In this document: piece after piece, positions 28,214-38,607 of the stretch
How positions within the stretch are numbered: the first letter of the stretch is position 1
Layout of the letters: every line of letters starts with the position of its first letter
Source: Sphingosinicella sp.
GTDB taxonomy: Bacteria; Pseudomonadota; Alphaproteobacteria; Sphingomonadales; Sphingomonadaceae
Assembly (NCBI RefSeq): GCF_013911755.1
Contig: NZ_JACESP010000008.1
Coordinates: 1-64,000, forward strand
Length of the DNA: 64,000 nucleotides
Direction: 5' to 3'
Notes under the pieces: generated by a model
Database searches by the model: none
Told to the model about the DNA's origin: nothing
What the model saw: only the letters and a program-made list of their open reading frames with translations
Position numbers and translations under genes: made by a program

Positions 28214-29305
28214 CTATTTGCGCCACCCTTCAATAGCTTTGCGAAGCCAATCCAGCTCTAGAGACCTTTTCGGCGTCGGTTTCACAATTTCCCTTAAACG
28301 TGAACAAAAAAGATCAACATCTAGAAAGTAATTTGGGTACGCCGTCCGCAGATCGGCTGCCCGGTCAACTTCAACAAGAACAGTATTATCACCCTCATTT
28401 TTCTCAGCATACTCATATCCTGTCATCGAAACACCTCTCGAAACAGGAGACACTGAAACAGTATTCTTCTTAGAATCAAACGTAATAAAGTAAAATTTGG
28501 ATCCGGGTTTGATTATATTTTCCGCTATTTTAAACGCCTTATTATAACTAGAGAGCGTTTCTAATGCCCGCAATTTCCTATCTAAGTTAACAATTTCAGA
28601 TTTTCGCTCCCCACCGTCTTCGGGCGTTCCAGGAACAATGCCGCACCCCTCCTCTCTCGCAATTTCAGACGACATAAGCGCGAAAAGGCGGAGCCAATCT
28701 TCGTTTCCGTACCCTCCTTTATTATCTTCGCCATTGACCATTCCAACAGCTTCGACAGCAGTGGCCCAAGCATGCTGTAATCGGGTACGAATCTGAATTT
28801 CAATAATAATAGGCTTCTTATTTAAAGAAACATATTCTCCAGTACCGACATATCTATATATAAGATGATGTGATCTGTACCCAGTTTCTCGAGGACTACT
28901 AATATAATCGTCCTCGCCTCTATATTCGTGAATTCCTTTTTTCTTATATATTCCCGATATATCCTTAACCTGCTGAACGCTGTCGACAATTGCGCGGCAT
29001 CCAGCGATATCTTGCATCTGAAAAAAGGTATATGGAGCCGAACGCAGCTTTCTTCGAATAGATAGCAAGCGTTTCATACGAGCTGCAGTAGTAGCACCAC
29101 TACAAACGCTTCCTGCTTTTCCAATAAGCTCTCGCCTCATGTGCTGCATGGGCAAAAGGTGACATGCGCGCCAGTTGTGAATAACGTTAAAAACTTCTTT
29201 GGCTTCGTGGAGGCGGTCCGGGTCATATGGAACACCATCACGAATGGCCTTGCCCGCTTCGACAATTTGACGTTTCGAATAGATAGGAGCGATTAAATCG
29301 GCCAT
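28214..29305 (-). CDS. RelA/SpoT-domain protein, possible alarmone synthetase or toxin
   Basis: A 363-residue protein whose N-terminal half carries the RelA/SpoT nucleotidyltransferase motifs: DIAGCRAIV (residues 99-107), GYRSHHLIYRY (142-152) and EIQIRTRLQHAWATAVE (169-185). There is no HD hydrolase domain and no TGS/ACT, so it would make, not break, (p)ppGpp-like or pyrophosphorylated products. The C-terminal half is unassigned. Base composition is strikingly AT-rich against all neighbours, with codon use to match, which indicates recent transfer. It lies just beyond a lysis gene pair on the same strand. The ATG at 29305 gives a family-like N-terminus (IAPIYSKRQIVEAGKAIRDG); a GTG at 29353 is possible. 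Confidence 0.82.
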   Translation of the reverse strand: MADLIAPIYSKRQIVEAGKAIRDGVPYDPDRLHEAKEVFNVIHNWRACHLLPMQHMRRELIGKAGSVCSGATTAARMKRLLSIRRKLRSAPYTFFQMQDIAGCRAIVDSVQQVKDISGIYKKKGIHEYRGEDDYISSPRETGYRSHHLIYRYVGTGEYVSLNKKPIIIEIQIRTRLQHAWATAVEAVGMVNGEDNKGGYGNEDWLRLFALMSSEIAREEGCGIVPGTPEDGGERKSEIVNLDRKLRALETLSSYNKAFKIAENIIKPGSKFYFITFDSKKNTVSVSPVSRGVSMTGYEYAEKNEGDNTVLVEVDRAADLRTAYPNYFLDVDLFCSRLREIVKPTPKRSLELDWLRKAIEGWRK

Positions 29306-29473
29306 TTCGTAAAAAGTCGATCGCCCGCCCCAGAAATTTAAGAAGTGGAACACTTACCACGGCTCCCAGAAAATTGGGTACGCGAATATTATCATTCACC
29401 GTTAAAACGGAGTGCGATCGGACAGCCTCATCTTGCCCACTTTGATCGGCAAGAAGAGAACTAGAACTGCCCC

Positions 29474-29887
29474 CTACCGATCCGCCCCCTTCGCCTTCCC
29501 CCAGCTCCGCGCTGCCGTGTACCCAAGGTAGCCCGTGCCGAAGAGCATGTAGAGCGGTTCGGGGATCGCCTCCAGGTAGGCGCCCATCCCCGCGCCGATC
29601 GCCTTCGCCATCGCGGGGTCGGCGGCGGCGATGAGGCCCATGGGGATGGACCAGAGCAGCAGCACGTACATCACGTAGAGGAAGCTTGGGCGCGCGCGGC
29701 TCGTCCACGGGTCCGCCGCGTTCGCCTCTGCGACGATCGCGGCCATGCGCGTTTCGATCAGCTTCAGTTCGTGGCTCCCTTCCAGCTGGATCAGCTCCAG
29801 CTTGGCGCGTTCGCGCGCCTCCTTGTCGGGGATGATGCGGTCGAGGAGCTTGGCGACGGGCGCGATGATGCCTTCCACGAGCGACAT
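29474..29887 (-). CDS. Holin family protein (GTA-type, 3TM)
   Basis: A 137-residue small membrane protein. An amphipathic N-terminal part with a charged helix (PDKEARERAKLELIQLEGSH) is followed by at least two hydrophobic helices (FLYVMYVLLLWSIPMGLIAA and EPLYMLFGTGYLGYTAA). This is the layout of the holins linked to gene transfer agents and related prophages. It would make lesions in the inner membrane so that the endolysin encoded just upstream reaches the wall. The ATG has GGAAG upstream. The gap to the endolysin stop is 23 bp, same strand. Confidence 0.78.
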   Translation of the reverse strand: MSLVEGIIAPVAKLLDRIIPDKEARERAKLELIQLEGSHELKLIETRMAAIVAEANAADPWTSRARPSFLYVMYVLLLWSIPMGLIAAADPAMAKAIGAGMGAYLEAIPEPLYMLFGTGYLGYTAARSWGKAKGADR

Positions 29888-29910
29888 GGGGGTCTTCCTT
29901 TCGTGCGGGT

Positions 29911-30465
29911 TCAGGCGTGGAAATCGCCGATGCGGCCGGCGAGCCAGCCGAAGGTGAAGCTTTCGTTCGCGGGGCGCGCCTCGGCGAGTTCGATGTAGCG
30001 GGCGCCCTGCAGCGCTTCGAGCGCGCGCAGCAGCACGGTTTCGCCCGCCTTGCCGCGCGTCTGGATGATCGCTTTCAGCGCGGCGAGCGTCGCGGTGTCG
30101 ATGCGGCGGCTTGGCGGGATGTCCGGCCAGTCGCGTTCGCGGCGGTTGAGCGCGTTGAGTGCGCGCTGGAGGAAGCCCACCGCCACGGCTGGCCCCATGT
30201 TGACGCCCGTGTCGAATAGCTCCGCCGCGATGCGCGGGGCGAGCGCGTTCACGCGGTCGAAGCCGGTGTCGTGCCAATAGCGTTTCCGGTAGATGTCCGC
30301 CGCCGCCGCGCGCGGCAGGTCGCGCATGGCGCCGCCGTATCCCGCCGCGCGCGCCGTGGCCTGCGTAATGCCGAAGTTGGTGGGGCCGCCGCGGTCGTCC
30401 GGGTGGTCGATGTAGCCGCCTTCGCGGCGCAGCAGCATTTCGATGAGATCGTCGATGGACGCCAT
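29911..30465 (-). CDS. Glycoside hydrolase family 108 endolysin (N-acetylmuramidase)
   Basis: A 184-residue lysozyme of GH108. The catalytic region is REGGYIDHPDDRGGPTNFGI (residues about 14-33) with the active-site glutamate in EGGY. The C-terminal half contains the peptidoglycan-binding-like domain with AELFDTGVNMGPAVAVGFLQ. No signal peptide is visible, consistent with release through the neighbouring holin. GGAGAG precedes the ATG at 30465. Enzyme-holin pairs like this are the lysis cassettes of phages and of gene transfer agents. Confidence 0.88.
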   Translation of the reverse strand: MASIDDLIEMLLRREGGYIDHPDDRGGPTNFGITQATARAAGYGGAMRDLPRAAAADIYRKRYWHDTGFDRVNALAPRIAAELFDTGVNMGPAVAVGFLQRALNALNRRERDWPDIPPSRRIDTATLAALKAIIQTRGKAGETVLLRALEALQGARYIELAEARPANESFTFGWLAGRIGDFHA

Positions 30466-30576
30466 GATGGGGCTCTCCTGCCTTGGGCGGCAGAACGAAC
30501 CTATCCGGTTCCTATTTGTCAAATCCTATCGCGAAACCGGTACGCGACGGGTAATTTCGTCTACTTCGGGAAAATC

Positions 30577-30653
30577 TGGTCGGAGCGACAGGATTCGAAC
30601 CTGCGACCCCCACACCCCCAGTGTGATGCGCTACCAGGCTGCGCTACGCTCCG
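30577..30653 (-). tRNA. tRNA-Pro (GGG anticodon)
   Basis: The acceptor stem CGGAGCG pairs with CGCTCCG, followed by ACCA encoded in the genome. The D-arm GCGCAGCCTGGTAGCGC and T-loop GTTCGAATC are present. The anticodon loop CTGGGGG gives GGG, read as Pro (CCC codons). Length is 77 bases with CCA. Confidence 0.97.
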
Positions 30654-30714
30654 ACCGTGGCCCGCACTTAAGGGCCTTGGCGGGCAAAGGCAAGCCTTGC
30701 CCGCCGGTTTCTGC

Positions 30715-33522
30715 CTAGCTGCCCTGAAGGCTCGTCAGCAGCTTCTGCGCCGCCGGGCGGCTGTCGAACTTCGGCGCCTTCAGCGCTGTTTCCAGCGCCT
30801 CCACCGCCTTGCCCCGCTGCCCGTTCATCGCATAGGCGACCGCGAGGTGGAACCGCACGTCCGGGTCGTTCGGCGATCCCGCCGCCGCCTTCTGCAGCAG
30901 GCTGAGCGCGAGCTTCCTGTCGCCCTTGTTGCGGATCAACAGCCAGCCATACGTGTCCTGCACCGCCGGCACATTCGGCCCCACCGCATAGGCCTGCTTC
31001 CCCGTCGCGAGCGCCCGCTTGTCCCCCGTCAGCGAATAGGCCCAGGCAAGGTTGTTGAGCACGGTCACGCTCTTCTCGGCGTTCGGCAGTTTCCGCAGCG
31101 CCTCGTAGTTGGCGATCGCCGCCTTGTATTGCCGCTGGTTCATCTGCAGCTCGGCGATCGCGGCGAGTGCGATCGGATCGCGCGGGTTCGCCTTCTGATA
31201 GGCCTGCATCATGGTCACGGCCTGAGCGGGCTTGCCGGTCTGCACATAGGCCTGCGACAGCGCGCGCGCCGCCGCGATGTTGAACCTCGTCTTGCGCGCC
31301 GCCTCCAGATACGGGAGCGCCGCAGCGGCCTTGTTCTGCGCAAGATAGGCGCGGCCGAGCGCGAGGTCGGCGAAATTCTCCTTGGGCGCATGCTTGCGAA
31401 GCCGCTCCGCCCACTGCTTCGCCGCGTTCCAGTCGCCCTGCCGCGCCTCGAAGAACACGAGCTCGGAATAGACCGGAGTCGGATCGACTCGGGGCATCGT
31501 GAGGATACGCTGGTAGGTCGCGCGCGCGGCCGCGATCTTCTTGTTGGTCTCCTGCGCACGGGCCAGCATCACGCGCGGCTGCGGACTGTCCGGCTGTGCG
31601 TTCACGAGCCGGTTCAGGGCTGATTCGACCTGGTTCTTCTGTCCCGCCGCTTCATAGACGCGGGCCGCCGCCGACAGGGCCTGCGGCTGTTCGGGGAAGT
31701 CGCGCAGGATCGAGGCGACCTCGTCGAGCGCGCGCTTGTTCTGGTTCGTGTCGAGATAGGCGTCGGCAAGCTGCACACGCGGGCCGAGCTGCTTCGCGTC
31801 CACCGCAGCAGCCTGACGCAGCCATTCGACGCGCGCGGTCGCATCACCGCGCCGCGCCGCCGTTACGGCAAGCAGCGTCAGCGCGCGGCCATCGCGCTTG
31901 TTGTATTCAAGCAGCTGCTTCAGTTCACGCTCGCCCTCGGGGATGCGGTTCGTCGCGATCAGCACCTGCGCGAGGTTGCGCCGCGCTTCGGTGTAGTCGG
32001 ACTTCTTCTCCAGCGCCGTGCGGAAGCTCGCTTCGGCCTTCTTCGTCTGTCCAAGGCCAAGCTCCGCCCCGCCGCGGATGTTGTAGCCCACCGGCAGGTT
32101 CGGATAGAGCGTGATGATCCGGTTGCTGGTCACGAGCGCCTTGTCAAACTCGCGGTCGCGAATCTGGATCAGCGTCAGCACCATCAGCGCCTGCAACGAC
32201 TTGCTGTCGTCCTTCAGGACGTCCATCAGCCCTTCTTCGGCGGACTCGGCGTTGCCTTGCAGGAGCTGCGTCATCGCGAGCTGGGTTTTCAGTTCACCAG
32301 CCTTCGGCGCCTCTGTGACGGCCTTTTGCAGGTACTGCTGCGCTTCGGCCATCTTGCCCTCGCGGGCGAAGGCCGCGCCGTAGAGCGCGTAGGTACGGCC
32401 ATCGGCGCTCCCGGAATCGATGATCGGCTTCAGCGTCTCGATGGCGCCGCGCGTATCGTTGCCCTTGAGCTGCGAGGCTGCATAGAGCTTGCGGGCAAGC
32501 ACGGCATTCGGCGAGGCGCCGACGACCTTGCCAAAGAAGTCGGTGGCCTGTGCTATGTTGTTTGCCTGATAGGCGAGCATACCCTGCAGCATCAGCGCGG
32601 GCACATAATTCGAAAGCAGGCCCTTCGTGCGCGTCATCAGCTGGCGCGCCTTCTCGTACTGCCCGGCACGGGTTTCGAGCACGGCCTCCAGATAAAGCGC
32701 GAGGGGGTGATCGGGCACCAGTCCGTTAATACGCTTGAGATCAGCGCGCGCCTGGACTTCGCGCTTGAGGTCACCGAGCGTCGCGGCGCGCTCCAGCAGC
32801 GCCTCGATGTTGTTGGGATCGACCTCGAGCGCGCGATTGAAATAGGTGAGCGACGGTTCGAGCCCCTGTGAACGGCGCACAAGGTCGCCCTTCAGCATCA
32901 GGCCCTTCACGTTCGTCGGCTTTGCCGCAAGCACCTGATCGGCAAGCGCAGAGGCTTCCTTCAGCTTGCCGTCGGACGCATAGAAGCGCGCGACATCAAC
33001 CAGTGTTTCCGGGTCGTTGGGCGCGATGCGGCGGGCACGCTCGAACTCCGCGCGCGCTTCGGGAACATTGCGCTGTTGGGTCAGTATCTGTCCGCGCAGC
33101 CGCGCTGCATAGGCGGCGAACTGCGGCTCGATCGTCCGTGCGTCGAGGAGATCCATCGCCTCGCCGTACTTGCGCTGCATCATCAGCGCGTGTGCGCGCA
33201 GGTGGCGGACCTTGGCCGAAGGAATACCCGCCTGCATGGCGCGCTCCAACTCCGTCTGCGCCTGAATGCCCGAGCCGAACTCCAGCGCGACACGCGCCTG
33301 AAGCAGCCGTGCGAGCCCGTTGTTGGGGTTCGCCTTCAGCGCCTTCATCAGCTGGATGCGTGCACTGCGGTAGTCGCCTGCCTGAAAGAGGCGGAAGCCC
33401 TGGACGTAGGCGTCGTTCGATTCGCTGCGGGCGTCGGCCTGCGCGGGAAAGGCGGCAATGCCGATGGGAGCCGCAAGCGCAAGGGTCGCCGCTGCAAGCT
33501 TGAAGAAGGTCTTGTTCAACAT
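30715..33522 (-). CDS. prsT: PEP-CTERM system TPR-repeat protein PrsT
   Basis: A 935-residue exported protein with a signal peptide (LAAATLALAAPIGIAAFPAQA). At least twenty tetratricopeptide-like helices follow (for example RLFQAGDYRSARIQLMKALK). This is the PrsT architecture, an accessory protein of XrtA/PEP-CTERM exopolysaccharide systems thought to act in the periplasm as an assembly scaffold. Members are often lipoproteins; no clear lipobox is seen here. It is followed upstream by prsR and prsK in the same direction, the usual cluster order. Confidence 0.9.
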   Translation of the reverse strand: MLNKTFFKLAAATLALAAPIGIAAFPAQADARSESNDAYVQGFRLFQAGDYRSARIQLMKALKANPNNGLARLLQARVALEFGSGIQAQTELERAMQAGIPSAKVRHLRAHALMMQRKYGEAMDLLDARTIEPQFAAYAARLRGQILTQQRNVPEARAEFERARRIAPNDPETLVDVARFYASDGKLKEASALADQVLAAKPTNVKGLMLKGDLVRRSQGLEPSLTYFNRALEVDPNNIEALLERAATLGDLKREVQARADLKRINGLVPDHPLALYLEAVLETRAGQYEKARQLMTRTKGLLSNYVPALMLQGMLAYQANNIAQATDFFGKVVGASPNAVLARKLYAASQLKGNDTRGAIETLKPIIDSGSADGRTYALYGAAFAREGKMAEAQQYLQKAVTEAPKAGELKTQLAMTQLLQGNAESAEEGLMDVLKDDSKSLQALMVLTLIQIRDREFDKALVTSNRIITLYPNLPVGYNIRGGAELGLGQTKKAEASFRTALEKKSDYTEARRNLAQVLIATNRIPEGERELKQLLEYNKRDGRALTLLAVTAARRGDATARVEWLRQAAAVDAKQLGPRVQLADAYLDTNQNKRALDEVASILRDFPEQPQALSAAARVYEAAGQKNQVESALNRLVNAQPDSPQPRVMLARAQETNKKIAAARATYQRILTMPRVDPTPVYSELVFFEARQGDWNAAKQWAERLRKHAPKENFADLALGRAYLAQNKAAAALPYLEAARKTRFNIAAARALSQAYVQTGKPAQAVTMMQAYQKANPRDPIALAAIAELQMNQRQYKAAIANYEALRKLPNAEKSVTVLNNLAWAYSLTGDKRALATGKQAYAVGPNVPAVQDTYGWLLIRNKGDRKLALSLLQKAAAGSPNDPDVRFHLAVAYAMNGQRGKAVEALETALKAPKFDSRPAAQKLLTSLQGS

Positions 33523-33600
33523 CTTTTTATCCTCAGTAGGACGGTTCGACTTGCCGTGGCCGCGTGCGACCTTTTTGTGTGATCCACGGCATTATGAACG

Positions 33601-34956
<1,356 letters not shown>

Positions 34957-37038
34957 TCAGCCTTCTCGCCTGTTCGCCAGCGGCGCCGCAGCCGCCGGCA
35001 ACTCGATCGTAAAGCAGCTTCCCACGCCCGGCTCGCTTTCAACCAGGAGTTTGCCACCCATGTCCCGTGTCATTTCCCGTGCCTCGAACGCGCCTATACC
35101 AAAGCCCCCGGATTTGGTCGACTTGAAGGGGGCGAAGAGTTCGTCACGAATGAAGTCGGCGCTCATGCCTCGACCACAGTCGCGCACGCGCACGCGCACG
35201 ACGTCGCCGGGCTCCACCGCGATCACGACCGGGCTTCCCGTTTCGCTTGCATCGACGGCATTCTGGACAAGATGGGTCAGCACCTGTTCGAAACGCTCCG
35301 CGGTGCCCTTCACCATGACATCCTGCCCGCAGCGATCGACGGTCAAGCCAGGCCATGAGCGGCGCGCCGTATTCGCGACCGCCTCCACAGCACAGCAAAC
35401 ATCAAATGTGTCCCCGGAAGGAACCGCCTGCACGCTTTGCTGGGAGAGGCGCGCCAGCAAATCGTTCATCTTGGCAACCGAGCTTTGTAGCGTTGCGATC
35501 ATATCCGCCCGGAACTCGGGATTCTCGGCATGGCGTTCGGCGTTGCGCGCGACGAGGCTCAACTGGCTCACAAGGTTCTTGAGATCGTGCATGATGAAGG
35601 CGAAGCGCCGGTTGAACTCGTCGAACTTACGGGATTCCGCTATCTTCGCGAGCGCCGCCGCCTCGGCAACATAGCTCGCCGCCTGCCGCCCCACGGTACG
35701 GAGAATGTCGAAGTCCTCCCAGTTGAGCTCGCGCTGGGTGAGTGGCCGCTCGATGAGGATGAAGCCGATCGCCTCGTCGATATGAATGAGCGGCACCATC
35801 AGCCATGCCTGGGGGTCTTCAATCAGCCATTGCGGCAGCCTCAGCGCTGCATTCTCCCGCCCGCCCCGATGCTCCTCGATATCGAGGACACGGCCGCTCG
35901 CTTCAAAATGCGCCTTGAGGCGGGCCGCGCCTTCGATCCGTCCCGGCCGCAGCGTCCGGTAGTTCCAGCGGGCCAAGTGGGCGAAGCTATCGTCTTCCGC
36001 CGCGATGAACAGCGCACCGCCGGGCGAATCCACCGGCTGGCAAGCGGCCTGCACGACGCGCAGGTGCAGTTCGCCAAGCCCCGGCCCTGAACTCGAGACC
36101 GTGTTCACGAAGCGCAGCCATTCCTGTCGGTAATCGTACTTGTAGGCGAAGAAATGCTTGTTGATCTGAACACGCAGCCACGCGCGCGCGCGGCCCGAGA
36201 ACAAGATGACAGCCGCGAGCACGGCCGCCGCGAAGATGAAGCTGATCTGGAGCAGCCGCCCCCAGTCCCCCCCCACCAGTCGCAGGCCGTAACCCGCGAG
36301 CGACATCAGCACGAGATAAAAGCCGATCGCGCCGAGCGACAGCGTATGGAACGCCGCCTGCCGTGAAACCTGCAGCTTCAGCCCCCTGTTGCGCGCGGCG
36401 GACAGATAGATGAGCGGCACGACAAACGCATTCACGAGCCCGCGCACCTCGACGAGGTCCGGTCCCATGTTCGGATCGAGCAGAAACAGCGTGTAGAGAT
36501 TGAGGTCGTAGGCGAAGATACCGGCGAGCGCGATGCAAAGCAGGCGGATGCTCCAGCGGTTCGCGGGCGCGGAGTTCACATAAACGTTGTGCGTCAGCAC
36601 CAACCCGCCGATGGCGACGGCGAGCCGCCCCATCGTATAGAAGTACTGCAGCCATCCCGGGACAGCGGCGCCCCGCATGAGGCTCCAGACGTCCCCCGCC
36701 AGCTGTAGCGCCACGACGACGCCAAGCGCGATAAGCACGCTTCGCGAAGGATTGTGCTCGGTATCCTGCCAGTTGCTGATGACGAGAACCGCCGCGAAAA
36801 CGGCCCACGACGCCGAACGCAGCGTCTCCGCGATCGAGACGAGCACCGAATAGGCCGGATCGACGATGGGAACGAGCACGACGAGCATCGCCCACGCCGC
36901 CGTCGCCAGCGCCGCGCCGACCAGCCACATGTCCGCGCGCGACTGCAGTCGCCGATAGATCAGCAGCCCCGCGAGCAGCAGATAGCCGATCGCCGCCACG
37001 CTGTGGCTGAAGGCGCTGACATCGCTGTAGGCGGGCAC
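34957..37038 (-). CDS. prsK: PEP-CTERM system sensor histidine kinase PrsK
   Basis: A 693-residue membrane kinase. About eight N-terminal hydrophobic helices (to near residue 290) lead to a GAF-like region. The phospho-acceptor histidine is near residue 482 in FAFIMHDLKNLVSQLSLV, and the ATP-binding domain has N, G1 (RVRDCGRGMS), F and G2 (GGFGIGAFEAREM) boxes. It is the partner of PrsR. The start is GTG at 37038. The sugar transferase upstream ends 4 bp before it, so the genes are co-transcribed. Confidence 0.93.
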   Translation of the reverse strand: MPAYSDVSAFSHSVAAIGYLLLAGLLIYRRLQSRADMWLVGAALATAAWAMLVVLVPIVDPAYSVLVSIAETLRSASWAVFAAVLVISNWQDTEHNPSRSVLIALGVVVALQLAGDVWSLMRGAAVPGWLQYFYTMGRLAVAIGGLVLTHNVYVNSAPANRWSIRLLCIALAGIFAYDLNLYTLFLLDPNMGPDLVEVRGLVNAFVVPLIYLSAARNRGLKLQVSRQAAFHTLSLGAIGFYLVLMSLAGYGLRLVGGDWGRLLQISFIFAAAVLAAVILFSGRARAWLRVQINKHFFAYKYDYRQEWLRFVNTVSSSGPGLGELHLRVVQAACQPVDSPGGALFIAAEDDSFAHLARWNYRTLRPGRIEGAARLKAHFEASGRVLDIEEHRGGRENAALRLPQWLIEDPQAWLMVPLIHIDEAIGFILIERPLTQRELNWEDFDILRTVGRQAASYVAEAAALAKIAESRKFDEFNRRFAFIMHDLKNLVSQLSLVARNAERHAENPEFRADMIATLQSSVAKMNDLLARLSQQSVQAVPSGDTFDVCCAVEAVANTARRSWPGLTVDRCGQDVMVKGTAERFEQVLTHLVQNAVDASETGSPVVIAVEPGDVVRVRVRDCGRGMSADFIRDELFAPFKSTKSGGFGIGAFEAREMTRDMGGKLLVESEPGVGSCFTIELPAAAAPLANRREG

Positions 37039-37042
37039 GGCG

Positions 37043-38431
37043 CTAGCGCACCCCGTCTTGCCAGACGACGACGCGGACGGTCTGGATCAGGATGAGCAGG
37101 TCGAGAAACAGGCTGTAGTTCTTAATGTAGTAAAGGTCGTATTCGAGCTTGTGGCGTGCATCCATCACGCTCGCGCCATAGGGGTAGTTGAGCTGCGCCC
37201 ACCCTGTGATGCCCGGTTTCACGATGTGCCGTTCCCGGTAGTACGGGATTTCCGCCGCCAGCTCCTCCACGAACACCGGCCGTTCCGGGCGGGGGCCCAC
37301 GAAGCTCATGTCGCCTGTGAGCACGTTGTAGATTTGCGGAATTTCGTCGATTCGCGAGGCGCGGAGGATGCGGCCGACCGGCGTCACACGCGGATCGCCG
37401 GACTTCGCCCACTGCGCTTTCCCGTCCTTTTCGGCATCCGCCACCATTGAGCGGAATTTCACGACGTTGAAGGTCTTGCCGAACTGCCCCACCCGCTCCT
37501 GCCGGTAGAAGATGTCGCCCGGGCTGGTCAGCTTCACCGCGAGCGCGGCCACAATGAGGATCGGCGATGCGAGCAAGAGCAGGATGAGGCTCGCCGTGAT
37601 GTCGAACAACCGCTTGAACATGATTGCAAGCGGCTCGGCGCCCAGAAAACCGTCCGAATAGATCAGCCAGGAGGGCGAGATCGAGCGCAGATCGACGCGC
37701 CCTGTCTGTCGCTCGAGAAAGCTGCTGATCTCCGAGACTGGAAAGCCCGCCAGCTTCACTTCGAGAAGCTTTTCGCTTGGTGCCGCGCCTCGGCGCTCAT
37801 CGAGCGCCAGCACGACCTCATCGATCCGCAACTGCTCGCACAGATCGACAAGCGATGGCACCGAATCGATGGCCATCGCATCATCGATCGCGTTGCTGGT
37901 ATCGGTGAGCCGCACCACACCGGCGGCTGTGAAATTCGAATCGGGCGCCTGCGCCGCGCGGGCGAGCCGCGCACCCCGCTGTCCCGCACCGATGATGAGC
38001 ACACGGAATCGGAAGCTCTTCCACTTCACGATCCGCGACATGAGGACCCGCCATGCGAAGATCACGACGAACGTGAGCGCGATGGCATAGAGAACGACCG
38101 ACCGCCAAAGATCGACATCCGGGAAGAAGAACAGGATCACCGAAATGGCCGTGATGCTGACCAGCATGGCCACGGCAAGCCGGCTCATCGCCATGCGCAG
38201 CGACCGGAAACAGTCCATCTGGTATGCGCCGATGCCGAGCATAACGAGGTACACGGTCAGCGAATAAAGCGCGAACTGCGGCGCCTGCTCGGCGATGCTG
38301 CCCGGGTCCATACCGATCTGTTGCGCCCGGAAAAGCCAGGCGGCCTGTGCCGAAAGATAGATCAGCACGATCTCGACAAGGCCGAGGATGAGCAACGGAC
38401 GCGGGAGATAGTGGTTGAAAAGTCGAATCAA
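37043..38431 (-). CDS. TIGR03013-type PEP-CTERM/XrtA system sugar transferase
   Basis: A 462-residue polyprenyl-phosphate sugar phosphotransferase. Four N-terminal membrane helices, a Rossmann-like middle domain (RVLIIGAGQRGARLARAAQ), a fifth membrane segment (LILLLLASPILIVAALAV) and the catalytic C-terminus are present. Catalytic motifs include FNVVKFRSM, LRASRIDEIPQIYNVLTGDM and VGPRPERPVF. It starts exopolysaccharide repeat units on an undecaprenyl carrier at the inner membrane. The family (EpsB-like) occurs in genomes with XrtA and PEP-CTERM proteins. It is the first gene of the leftward prs run. Confidence 0.93.
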   Translation of the reverse strand: MIRLFNHYLPRPLLILGLVEIVLIYLSAQAAWLFRAQQIGMDPGSIAEQAPQFALYSLTVYLVMLGIGAYQMDCFRSLRMAMSRLAVAMLVSITAISVILFFFPDVDLWRSVVLYAIALTFVVIFAWRVLMSRIVKWKSFRFRVLIIGAGQRGARLARAAQAPDSNFTAAGVVRLTDTSNAIDDAMAIDSVPSLVDLCEQLRIDEVVLALDERRGAAPSEKLLEVKLAGFPVSEISSFLERQTGRVDLRSISPSWLIYSDGFLGAEPLAIMFKRLFDITASLILLLLASPILIVAALAVKLTSPGDIFYRQERVGQFGKTFNVVKFRSMVADAEKDGKAQWAKSGDPRVTPVGRILRASRIDEIPQIYNVLTGDMSFVGPRPERPVFVEELAAEIPYYRERHIVKPGITGWAQLNYPYGASVMDARHKLEYDLYYIKNYSLFLDLLILIQTVRVVVWQDGVR

Positions 38432-38497
38432 ACGTGGCCACCCCTGCTCATAGGCTTCGACTACCCCCCTGCTTTGCCGACAGTTTACAATAGCTTG

Positions 38498-38512
38498 CTA
38501 GGAACACGCCAG
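38498..38512 (-). promoter_or_regulatory. Possible sigma-54 promoter of the sugar transferase-prs operon
   Basis: Read on the minus strand the bases are TGGCGTGTTCCTAGC. GG and GC are separated by ten bases, as in the -24/-12 consensus, with three mismatches elsewhere. It lies about 67 bp before the sugar transferase ATG. PrsR is a sigma-54 activator encoded in the same operon, which makes such a site plausible. Confidence 0.35.
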
Positions 38513-38607
38513 CGACGGATTTATGGCGTGGATGCGCCAGACCGTGTTCGGCACCGCTTGTGACTGCCTTAACCCGGGCCTATTGGCTGTGCAGGTAGAG
38601 CAAGGCG

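Noticed and set aside
30493-30511. GAAC-N7-GTTC motif ahead of the endolysin as a possible SOS box
   Set aside because: Alphaproteobacterial LexA sites are direct GTTC repeats; this one is inverted, so the match is not meaningful.
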